Shown here in pieces: positions 45,181-55,326 of a DNA stretch of 64,000 nt. Position 1 is the first letter of the stretch; every line of letters starts with the position of its first letter. Made by a program: the position numbers and the translations under genes. Below the pieces are notes generated by a model, which made no database searches, was not told the origin of the DNA, and saw only the letters and a program-made list of their open reading frames with translations. The stretch comes from Stereocaulon alpinum (Eukaryota; Ascomycota; Lecanoromycetes; Lecanorales; Stereocaulaceae): assembly GCA_018257865.1 (NCBI GenBank), contig JAEUBA010000004.1, positions 310,001 through 374,000 on the forward strand, written 5' to 3'.

Positions 45181-48100
45181 AATTGAAGAGAGTATGAATC
45201 ACATGCCTGCCCTTTTGAAACTGCATTTGTAGTCTACTGGTCGACATTGTTTCTTCTTAATGTAAACTTGCTCGTCCTGTATGTCTGACATCGCTTCCCC
45301 ACCGTAGATACTCCCATACGGCTAGACAAGTATCACTAAAGAGAGTACATCCTCAGAGACTTATGTGTATAACCAGTCGGTTCTGGATATTTCCTGGTTG
45401 TTTAGTAGAAAGAAACCAACACATGCATATTCATGCTTGGCCCCTTTGCGTCAGGCACCTTGACTCTTGATCCGTTAGCCCCTCCAGGGGCATGCATGAA
45501 AGGCATCCCAGCGCCGTCCACTCTCCTGAGGAGAGTTTCAGGCCAAATGGTCTGTCTATGTTTTCCTCTTTCTTTCCGGCGGCGGTTTCATTTGATGAGT
45601 CTAAATTGAAAGAGCGAGGATCTGTCTGCAGTTCCATCAAGACAATCGCCGAGAAATTGAAAAGGCTTCTTACGCCGTGTCTTATCGAACATTGGTAGCG
45701 GTATCTAGCTCCAAGCTATCGAGCTAGGGAACAACCCATCCTTAACGTGGGCATTCGAATCGACAAGAAAGACCTAGTCCAAATGATGCCCTAAGGCGCA
45801 TTGCAAGTGGTAGCAGCACATTCAATCACCAAATGCCGGACGATTCTCTGGACACATCGGCGTCGAAATGTGTAACATTTTTTCTTAGGCCGTGGGCTGG
45901 AGCCCAGCTCGCGGTTCCATACTGCAAAAGCAATATCGGACAAGCTGAGGCTGTTGCTCTCCTCCAAAGACGACCGCGGCCATCTCTGAAACGGCGTATC
46001 CACGTGACATTTGCAATAGAGATGGCTATGCAGTAGCATATCGATCCTCGAATGCAATCGCAATCAGCTTCGGCATCTCGACGACATATCACAAAGACAG
46101 CTATTCTGATTCTGACTGGTTTCGTTGAATATGGGCCCACTCGTGAACGTCGGCAAATCTGATTCGCTCCAAGAGCCGGCTGGGAATACAACTCTCCATG
46201 GTCTGTCATGGATGTGTTGGTGTCTGTATATGGAAGGTAAAACTTCGATGCTGCGATGGCTGTTACAATACTTCTGTTTGTTGCCACAGCCTTCATAGAG
46301 AAGTCATCTTGTGCACGGAATGGAAAGAACATTCAATGAGATATTTCCGCTTTAGTAGCGAAAAGGTCCTTGACTGGTGGTGAAGAGTACCGAAAGTGAT
46401 ATCGTGCTTGTTCATTCGGGTTGACACCGCGGACCGCTGGTTGACCATAAGTGACATAAATGGCACAGGTGATTGAAAACGAAGAAAGGGAAAGTCACGT
46501 AGTAATTGACTTTGGTTGGGACAGAAAATTCAATTTCAATTCCTTCTTTTCCGTGTTCCATAGAGTACCTTGGCCACGGCGCAATGACAACAATGGTTCG
46601 TTCTCCTTGAGGAAACACAAAATGCGGTCGGGACCTACAGTACTTTGTACGATTCAGCCGCTGATAATCTTTAGTCTGTCTCATGCTCGTCCCCTCCAGG
46701 TTCTCCGTCTTCCGTACTCTGACCATTATAGTGACTGTTGTGTTGTCATGTGAACCAAAGCCCAATTTCAAGGTAAGCTTCCCTAAATTATCCTTGCATT
46801 AATTTGCGAATGAGAAATAAGGACTTCGCCGTCAACGAAGTACCCTACAGGGTCGCAGTCGCGCTAGTGGTGGTATCCACAGTAGTTCAAAGAGCAGGTG
46901 GAATGACCAGAGAAGAATACATTGATATTGGTATGAGATATCAGGGAAGCAGGTGTGTATCGATTGAGGCCAGAGTGTCTGAGTCTTGTTAGGAAGGTCG
47001 TCTTGCCCTTACTTGCTCAATTTTCCTACCCACTTCAAGCTAGCACAATGCTTAGTGACACTCATGCACTAAGAAGTTTCAGTGAAGCAATTGTCTGAGA
47101 CCCGCATAATGGTGACTCTGTTTCCGCGAATGTCTCAATGGTCAAGATCTGGAGCAACGCAAATGGTAGGTTGACAGTAATGTAATTCGAAAAAGCTAGT
47201 CAGCCATCAAAGAATTGGCTGTCTTGTCAAGTTTGAATCCAAAAGAGTAGTGGTAGTGATACAAGGGAAAGGTCCACGTCTTCGCCGGAACTTCGAGGTT
47301 GAGTGACCTAATTTCACTTCAACTCCCTTCAAATTCCACCACTAGCATGTAATCAAGGCCGTGGTTAGGGTCTTGTAAGAGGAAATGAAGTGAGCAGCCA
47401 CGTCAATCATGTGGTGGACGAACATACCACGTTCGAGAACATGAGGGGAGGTCAGCCCTGAACGGATCCTTTCAAATGGAGACCAGTGACTGCAGCTCGG
47501 GTTATAGCCTGGTTCCGGACTTTGTCGAACTCTCTCATGATAAGCGTTGTGTTATCGATATTGACCATTATCACTCATGCAAACAAGATCATCATGGAGG
47601 ATGTAGACCTTGGCGCTGTAATATTTCTCATTGGGTACGCTGTAATGCACAACAAGACTAACTTCATGAGACGATAGTTATCTGTGCTATTAGTCTCCAT
47701 GGAGTTCGATCGGGGAACAAAGAAAATACACCTATAGAAGGGCGCCAGAACCCACAGAAATACAAGGTTCGTCGGTAGTTTCCAACTTAGACCAGCTTGT
47801 CCAATTCTGGCAAGTGGTCGAACGAAAGCAATGCTTGGGTGATGAGATTCTGGAGCTTCATAATTCGTTACGATGCCTTCACAAAGTGAAATGTTCAAGG
47901 CTGTTTATGGTCCTAGAGTCAGCATAATGCAGGTCGCGTTGGCTGAAAGCCTTGCAATAGATACAAAGATTCTTGAAGCCTCTAAAGACTGCCCGTAGCC
48001 TTCCCTAGTCCGGCTCCGGCCGAAGCACTGGACTCCTCTAGCCACGGCCCGCCCATCAGCATTCAGTGAATTGTCGGGTTAACAAGTTGTATAATGTGCC

Positions 48101-51042
48101 GAATAGGGTGCTGAAATTAGCCAGAGCATCAAGTGAGGAGCCAGTAGGTAGGCAAGTGGTCCTGAAATGGTGAATTTCCTAACATGTCCAAGTGTCCAAT
48201 AGCCTTCTACTTCTGCCATTTGTAGTTCCAATGCCCACCAGTGGCCTGCGGCTGACGGATGTCCTAGGTAGATCGCCATATGGAGAGTTCAATTGGTGAA
48301 TAGTTGGCATGATGATTAACCATATAGCAGAGTCTTATCATGTCGTCTTATGAGGCGACAATGCTGACGCCTCAGGTACCCCTTTGCACATTCCTGTACG
48401 ATGTATGTTCGGCAATTTTAGTCCGAGAATCATCATCGGACCCGCTCCGGCTTCTTTCATCGCCTACACTTCTCTACGGCAACCAACATGCTAGTTCATG
48501 TTTCAGAGCCTTCGAAAGACAACTTCTTCTAGAAGACGAGTTAGTGAATAGGGTCGTATTCTTTGTCACCCTCTGGAAGGCTTCGATTTGCCACTGTACT
48601 TCGGTATCTTTGCATACCTCCAAGAATGGCAACAGACCTGATTTCTGTCAAGGGTACTCCTCAGGCCTGGAGACACGAGCTTGTGCAGACATAGTCTCAT
48701 GAATGAGAGACGCCGGTATGATGTTGCCGAGGCCAACCAATTGATTTATATGACGAAGCCAGATGTTTTGCTATAACCTTGAAGCTGAATGAAAGGGGTC
48801 CCAGTCGAACAAATTCCGCTAGAAACGATAAGTCATTAAGTGGTGTATCCGCTACCCACCTTGTCAGAGTTCAACGTCTTAATCAGGTCAACGACAGACT
48901 CAGAGGTTTTGTTGTTGAGCTCGGACCATGGTGCAGTGGCTCCACTGGAGCTCACTGGCAGGTAAACATGCTAATGGCAATGGATTTATATGAAAGTGAG
49001 ATCAACTGGTAGATAGTGAGCTGCATCAAGTCGCTCTTGCCAACGGACCCACCAGCAGCTATTGCCGAACGGACATGGCGCTGTTTTGATAAGATGGAGC
49101 ACAGATGGAGCCTCGCGAGGTAGCCTGTAAGGTGAGGAGCGTCCTATTTGAACCGTACTACGAATATTCAAGCAATATGCCATGAGTTTGAAGAAAAACT
49201 TTTCAATAAATCGAACCCGGCATGCCATGAAGTCGGAAGATGTATTGGATGAACAGGATGGCAAACTACTTAGAGTCGAGAGTCATGACGCAAGGAATGT
49301 AATGGCACATTCTACCGAAGTATAGCCAAATGGACAGTGGAATCTTTCATGCTGCCTGACACGCTGTCCATCTTTGGCGGCATTGCAAAAGTGATGATCG
49401 ATGTTCCAGTGCTTTGGTGAAGGATTGCCCACTCATGATTCGCCTCACAAATGAAGCTGTGACAGCAAAAGTCCGAATCAAGGAACCTTGAAATAGGTGT
49501 GGGCGTATGTGATATATCATCAAAAGCAGATATCTGATGTGGCCAGCTGCATCTTTGACCGCACTAAAGACATGGAGTATCCTCAGTTTCCCATGACCTT
49601 ACTTGCAAATTTGGTCTTTGTCGATCAAGGGGAATTGCATCTCGAATACTTCCGCCTTGATCATAGAGTCAAAGTTTGCCTCCATGCACCTTTGTCTAAA
49701 AGCTGCATACAGCTTTGGTCGCGAACCCTTTGGAATGGCTTCCGGATATATGAGAATTTTGAGCACCACGCCCCACAAGACACAGGTACCAAAAGAGGAC
49801 GTCTTGTAATATTAGTTGGCTCCAGCACTACCGCAGACAATTCAACTCAGCTCGTCAACTTGGGTTTGCAGCAACGTAGTAGCTAATTCTCGGATTGCGC
49901 GCGCTGTATGCTAAATGAGCGGGACTTCATGTGAACGAGGTGGTCGAGAAAGGGTTCCGTCACATGAATCCAGTTTCTGATCTCTCTCGGTCCTCAAACA
50001 GCAAGGCCTTCCATTCGATCAAGTCTTATACGGACTTCACGCTGAGCTTCGGACCAGTGTCACTTTTCACAAGAGGGCAACAACGTCGACCAGTGTATGT
50101 ATATACAGCGACAGCATGCCTTGATTTGTATGAAGGGTGTGATATGAGATAATAATGCACGTCTTCCTTTGACGGTCCCAAGCCCATACAAATAGCTGGA
50201 AGTTGTTCAAGAATTCAGTAATCAGTAATCACTAAGACAAAATCCAGCTCACGTCCTTGTACATGAAAGATGCCGTAAGGGATGGAAACATGCGGCTTGA
50301 TATCAGCGCAACATATGCCAATTCCGCGAAGCTGGCGGACAATAGGTTCGGAATGGAGATGATGGTATTGGAGGGAGGGAAGAGAAGAGAAGGCAGTAGG
50401 AGATCGAGCATTTTGTAGGCCAAGATGTAGCACGTGTTCACTTCGGCTGTAGATAGTCGATGGCTCGTCGTGAGTGACACAATCTTGTATGGATCGAGAT
50501 ATTCAAGGTAGATTGAGATCCGGTACCGCTTCGCTCACGAATTCACTATCGCCAATGAGTCGTAGCATCATGGCATCATGGTTTAGACATCCCAAAGGCC
50601 GCGAAGCCATCTTGCCTCGTCGGCTCAGTCGTTCTCACCCTTACAATCCGAATGTGGACTCGGATGAGAACACTGACCAGCGTTATTATCAACGATCTTG
50701 ACATATTGTGGGTTACGCGAATGAGACGTTTGAAATGTAAGCTCGAAAACTCAACGATATGGAACCCGGTATGGGATTCCTGGGAGATCTTGTCAATATG
50801 TGTGGTTCTGCAGATTCATCAGCTTTGGTGTTGGAACTTGGTGAGAGGTACTCTCCCAAGATTCTGTAATGAATTGTACGTACATGGAACCCACGAGGTC
50901 GTAATTTCGGGCTCTTCGAGTGAAGGTGAAGCGCACCGTCTCCTCTTCCGTAAGTAGTAGTAAATTTACTTGAAGAGGTCTATTAGGACATGAAAAGTCT
51001 AAATTGTGGCGGCTTCGTTGAGATCAAGAGGAATTCATTCAC
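45181..51042. other. Gene-poor interval with coding debris
   Basis: Nearly 6 kb without a supportable gene. Frames such as 45826-46332 (minus), 47575-47898 (minus), 48340-48702 (plus), 48986-49264 (minus) and 49497-49886 (plus) are isolated, overlap frames on the opposite strand and lack motifs. On the minus strand near 49640-49790 a helical-looking block (PKLYAAFRQRCMEANFDSM) appears between stops, which suggests an old gene now broken. Confidence 0.35.
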
Positions 51043-51888
51043 TCATATGTCTTTCCGTGATTCAATAGCCCTCATACCTTCACCCAGCCCTTCTGCCAGT
51101 CCCCCACATATTCCTTCAATGCAATATTGGACACTGCCCATGACAAGTTTGTTTTCCATGGCTGTTGCTGCCATCTCCATACTCCATTTCCCCAAAGAAT
51201 CTGCCATATCCATGCTCAGCGCAAGCGCTCTCTCCGTAACATGGTGCGTACGTTCGTAGTTGTGGGCAACGGCAAGGAAGTATCTAATGTATGGGAGAGC
51301 AAGGCGGAGGAATAGACATACTAGTATGATTGAGGTTGATACTCCACGATGAAGGATAGAAGAATGTTGCTTGTGGGCTTCGATGGCCTTGGCCTGGTTC
51401 GGATCCCCCAATGAAGGCGGAAGGCCTTGTCGCAGGTGGTTGACTTCCTGATTGTTGAGGTCGGAAGGGAGACCTTGTAGGAGGTGCGAGAGCGAACTTA
51501 TGTAAAGCTGACGGGAAAATGCCTGGCTTTGTGGATCTTCGTATTGCGCTTCAGAGAGGGAGGTTTGGAGAAGACCCCATCCTAAGACAGTCAAAACATG
51601 TAACTTAGTGACATTGGGAGAAATCATACCGTGGCGTGCGTGCTTCCCCCTAATATCAACATTGATTTCGGGAGCTGGATCACCTGTAATTACATGCACC
51701 TCTTCACTCGCTAATCTTTGGTGCATTACTACGCTCGATGCTTGTCCTTGTGAACCGAGACTGTAGGCGCTGATGCTTCTTCGTAAAGGGCCAATCCTGT
51801 TCCATACGATTTTGGGGATCAAGGTATACAGACTGGAGGTCTGATGGACATGGTCAGTACGTTGTAACCGGGAGTGAGCGAGAGTCAT
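51043..51888 (-). CDS. Probable membrane protein of unknown function, 265 aa
   Basis: Exons 51888-51630 and 51581-51043 join over a 48-nt intron (GTATGA donor, TTGACTG branch, TTAG acceptor), giving 265 aa. The intron is a multiple of three without stops, so an unspliced version would also be open. The C-terminal half has a long hydrophobic stretch near residues 180-205 (TSIILVCLFLRLALPYIRYF and following), then amphipathic helices rich in Met, Ala and Gly. The middle shows an alternating LSHLLQGLPSDLNNQEVNHLRQGLPPSLGD pattern, that is a duplicated Leu-Gln-Gly-Leu-Pro phrase. No family name can be given. It is the only convincing gene between 34 and 53 kb. The start at 51888 is the first ATG of the frame. 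Confidence 0.6.
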   Translation of the reverse strand: MTLAHSRLQRTDHVHQTSSLYTLIPKIVWNRIGPLRRSISAYSLGSQGQASSVVMHQRLASEEVHVITGDPAPEINVDIRGKHARHGMISPNVTKLHVLTVLGWGLLQTSLSEAQYEDPQSQAFSRQLYISSLSHLLQGLPSDLNNQEVNHLRQGLPPSLGDPNQAKAIEAHKQHSSILHRGVSTSIILVCLFLRLALPYIRYFLAVAHNYERTHHVTERALALSMDMADSLGKWSMEMAATAMENKLVMGSVQYCIEGICGGLAEGLGEGMRAIESRKDI

Positions 51889-53523
51889 TTGCTTTGACGA
51901 GCCTGTCGAATGACTTCTGCCTGGTGGGATAAAAGTCGCGATGCTCGAAAGTCTGCGGTAAAAGAATGATTATCAAACAAATAAGTTCTACCAAGGCATA
52001 TTAAAAACGAGTGGCTGACTGGGATATCAAGATGATAAGAAGAAGATGTTGGAGAGCCCGTTGAGAGCCCCACTAAGCCCCAGCAAATGCACGACATCGG
52101 ACCTTATCGATAAGAGTGCTCGATTTGGTTAGTGCTAGGGCTTGTCACACAACACAACGAGACGTACTGTTGTACCTTAGTACATGAAACCTACTGAGCA
52201 ATACTTTGAGAAGGGTTGGCTGCAATACATGGTCGAGGTTCTAGCTCAATCAAAGCTTCCAGGCAAATGAGATGGTTAGGATGGTGTACCGCTTAAGAGC
52301 GGGAGCTCTACACGATCGCTGGAAGCTCGAGCGTCACGGAGAGGAATGTCCATGTTCACTATCTGAACAAGAGGCCGGCGCAAAGCACGAGCTACTATTG
52401 TGGATACTACGAACGAAAACACAGCAATGCATAAGAGATCGTGGACAACAACAGTACGACATAAAGCAGAAAGATATCCATCTGTAAGCTGGCAATTCGT
52501 ACTACTATGCCCGAATACTCAAACCACTTTCGGTAGCATAGCAAAGAGGATATGCTGGAGAGAACAGAAACAGACAATACTCAAGATCTGCGCCTGAGGT
52601 GAGTTGGTACAAGCCACTTGTCAGGCCAAGGCTACGACGGTAGGCCTGAGTCAGCGCGCGAAACCCTAACCAAGATGTTCGTACAGCGTGTTGAACCGAT
52701 CAATGGCTTGTAAATGTTCCATCACGTAGTATCATCCTTCCTGTGACTCCTGATATCGACGCCCCATCTTGGGTCTTTGTTCAAGCCAGTGCCAGAGGTA
52801 GCAGACGAGTAAGACATTGGTCCGAACCCGAAGTACTATTGGTCCATTTCCACCATTCTCGGACCACCGCGGGTCCTATCAACTACGCCTCTGTATTAGC
52901 TTGCCACCTGAGACACCGGAGAGCGCCTTGGAAAAAAGCTTATCGGGTTCAGCACATGCATTAGTACAAGATTGAGGCCAGTCGATCTTCCTCTCATCGA
53001 CAATGGGAGTGTACTGGAGCCTATGCTCCCAAAGTCATCTGCGGCTACGACATAGAGCGTTCGGACATAGAGCGTCCTCCATCTCATGTTCGAATCTGAC
53101 TGTAGATTCAAACCTCTGTAGACGTCAAGATAGGGAGGAGGTATTCAAGCAAAACACCAATTCCACTACAACTCAAGTTTGCATGGAGCAAGGTCTCAGC
53201 CTTCGGGCTATGCTCTCCATAGAAGGAGGAATATTCCACTAACGGATGGTAACAATCCCGCCGAAGAAAATATCTACATCGTCTCAGCGTCTTTTCTCAC
53301 AGAAAAATGGCAAATGAATCCAAAAGCTTGTGTAAAGAAGGACATATCAGGAATCGAACTAAATCTACGCCACTCCGGAGCGAATTACGAACCAACAAAC
53401 CATAAATCCCTTGAAGAATGAAACCATTTAATGGATGAACAATGTGTGAGAATGGCATTCACGTGTTCTGAGGTTCAGACGCTCACGTTGGTATGAGAGA
53501 TGTTTGGCATACATCATAAATGT
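51889..53523. other. Intergenic region, nothing identified
   Basis: This interval lies upstream of the membrane-protein gene and downstream of ALG1. Only short frames on both strands, none with a motif. Confidence 0.4.
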
Positions 53524-54939
53524 TCAATACGAAGAAGTAGGAAAGAAAAGCGTGCCGGCCACTTTATCCCACTCGTCGTCCCACCTCTTCTTCCCCTCCT
53601 CCACAGCTCCCTCCTTCAGCCTCCCCAAGAGTGCTTTTCCCTCTCCAAAAAGCTGCATCAACGTCGCGTGCAAGCTAGCAGCATCACTGAAACTCTTCCC
53701 ATTCACTCCTTCATGCACAAGTTCTGACCACGCCTCGAAATCTCCCCATCCCACCACTGGCAGACCTGCGCCAAACATGTCCACCACTTTCATCGGCAGG
53801 TCAACTCCACTGCTGCTTGTGTGCAGACTTACTCCTAGATCTGCAGAACCGAGGAGTAAAGCGTAATCGGCCGTGCTTAGAAAGGCTGTCTCAATGGTAA
53901 CCATCTCTAGCTTACCCTCGTTCTTGAGATTCGCGACCTGGGATAGAAAGTCGGCTTTCTGCGGACCCTTGCCGGTTATGACTGCAAGGATTTCTGGGAG
54001 TTCAGGATGTGTAGTGATTGCAAGATCAGAGTATTTGATGAGAGCGTCAAGTAGTATCGAGAAGTCCTCGTCTGGAGTCCAAGAAGTCGAGCTCACGAGC
54101 AATTTTGATCGGCCTTTCTTGATCTCACTAGCAAGCGCTTGGTAGTCTCCGAGCTTCTGGCAATTATTCAAAGACAGTAATGCTGGTAACCGATCAAGAA
54201 ACCCATAGCGCTGTGATTCATCTAGAACACGAAAGTGTGATGCTGGTCGATCATGAAGAGGTCGAACCTCTGCGGTTATACTGTAGTCATGTTCAAGCAC
54301 TCGTGCCATTGCGTTGGTAACACAGAAGTGAGCATAGGCAGATCGAGCGAATATCCATTCATAGAGTTTTGAGGCCTGGACCAAGAAGTGCTCCTTTCCA
54401 AGCTTCAGAGCCAGTATCGAGTAGCCAAAGTTGTGCCAATCGATGACAAGGCGAGTATGGCGGAGGAAGCAAACAGTATGGGCAACTAGGAGTGTCGGTA
54501 TTGAAGGAGGATTTTGTACAAGCATCCATCTGGCTGGTCGTGTTCTGTAGCCAAGTGCAATCCATAGACTCCAGATCTGAAACAAAACTTTCAATGGCCC
54601 GTATAACAGGAACAACCTGTTGTCTCTAGTCTTCAAATACTCTGGCGTCAGATCAAGCGCATGCACTTTGATAAGTGAATTGGCAAGTATATTAGGGTGA
54701 ATGTCAGACTCCAGGTAACCTATAAGATCGACTTGACTTCCATGCTTGGCAACACTTAGAGCATGGTACTGCATCCGAGGGCTCCTGCCAATATCTCCCA
54801 ATACTAATATCTGAATCCTGTTGGCACTGCGCTCCCTCCCAATCATATTACCGTACTGGGATGGCAGAGAGTACAGGATAATTGAAGTCATGCCAAAGAG
54901 TATGACCATCCATGGTAGCCAGCTCTCGAGATTGGACAT
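53524..54939 (-). CDS. ALG1: Chitobiosyldiphosphodolichol beta-mannosyltransferase ALG1, 471 aa, intronless
   Basis: Alg1 (glycosyltransferase family 33) adds the first mannose, from GDP-mannose, to dolichol-PP-GlcNAc2 on the cytosolic face of the ER, an essential step of N-glycosylation. Residues 9-27 form the N-terminal membrane anchor. The family blocks are present in order: ILVLGDIGRSPRMQYHALS, GYLESDIHPNIL, ARWMLVQNPPSIPTLL, VIDWHNFGYSIL, LLVSSTSWTPDEDFSILLDAL, LLGSADLGVSLHTSSSGVDL and PMKVVDMFGAGLPVVGW. The length agrees with the family and no intron is needed. The gene diverges from MSC2, 387 bp away. Confidence 0.95.
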   Translation of the reverse strand: MSNLESWLPWMVILFGMTSIILYSLPSQYGNMIGRERSANRIQILVLGDIGRSPRMQYHALSVAKHGSQVDLIGYLESDIHPNILANSLIKVHALDLTPEYLKTRDNRLFLLYGPLKVLFQIWSLWIALGYRTRPARWMLVQNPPSIPTLLVAHTVCFLRHTRLVIDWHNFGYSILALKLGKEHFLVQASKLYEWIFARSAYAHFCVTNAMARVLEHDYSITAEVRPLHDRPASHFRVLDESQRYGFLDRLPALLSLNNCQKLGDYQALASEIKKGRSKLLVSSTSWTPDEDFSILLDALIKYSDLAITTHPELPEILAVITGKGPQKADFLSQVANLKNEGKLEMVTIETAFLSTADYALLLGSADLGVSLHTSSSGVDLPMKVVDMFGAGLPVVGWGDFEAWSELVHEGVNGKSFSDAASLHATLMQLFGEGKALLGRLKEGAVEEGKKRWDDEWDKVAGTLFFPTSSY

Positions 54940-55326
54940 GAGGGGCTGCTACTCGACAGCACAGGGAAGAGGGAGTCATTAGCATGTTTGGAAGATTCGG
55001 AAGAAGTCCCAAGACCTGTCTGACAGGCGTCGCATTTCTCTAACAGATCTTGATTTTCCTAGTTCCGTAGCTAAAAGTCCCCCAATGACGCCAATGACGC
55101 TACGGGCCGGAATTCCTCCGTACGCATACCCTCCCAGCGAGCCATCCCCTAAAACAGGCATGTATCCTTGCCCGCAAGCAGCAATTGCGACCATCCTTCC
55201 AAACAGTATAATCACTGATTGAGCAGCCGGATCTGACTCTCAGTGTCGTCGCTTCCCCGTATTACGACCTCCAGATATGATATCAAGAAACTCATAGCAT
55301 ACATTGTTTAGGGAAGGCGCTCCACG
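54940..55326. promoter_or_regulatory. Divergent promoter interval of ALG1 and MSC2
   Basis: The two start codons point away from each other across 387 bp, so both promoters and leaders must lie here. A 78-codon minus frame at 54979-55215 crosses the interval but looks accidental. No specific operator could be identified by eye. Confidence 0.6.

Noticed and set aside
45826..46332. A 168-codon minus frame
   Set aside because: Arg/Ile/Ala-rich composition without motifs. It overlaps a plus frame and has no splice partners, so it is probably chance.
54979..55215. A 78-codon minus frame between ALG1 and MSC2
   Set aside because: Gly-rich with no motif, located in the divergent promoter, and too short to trust.
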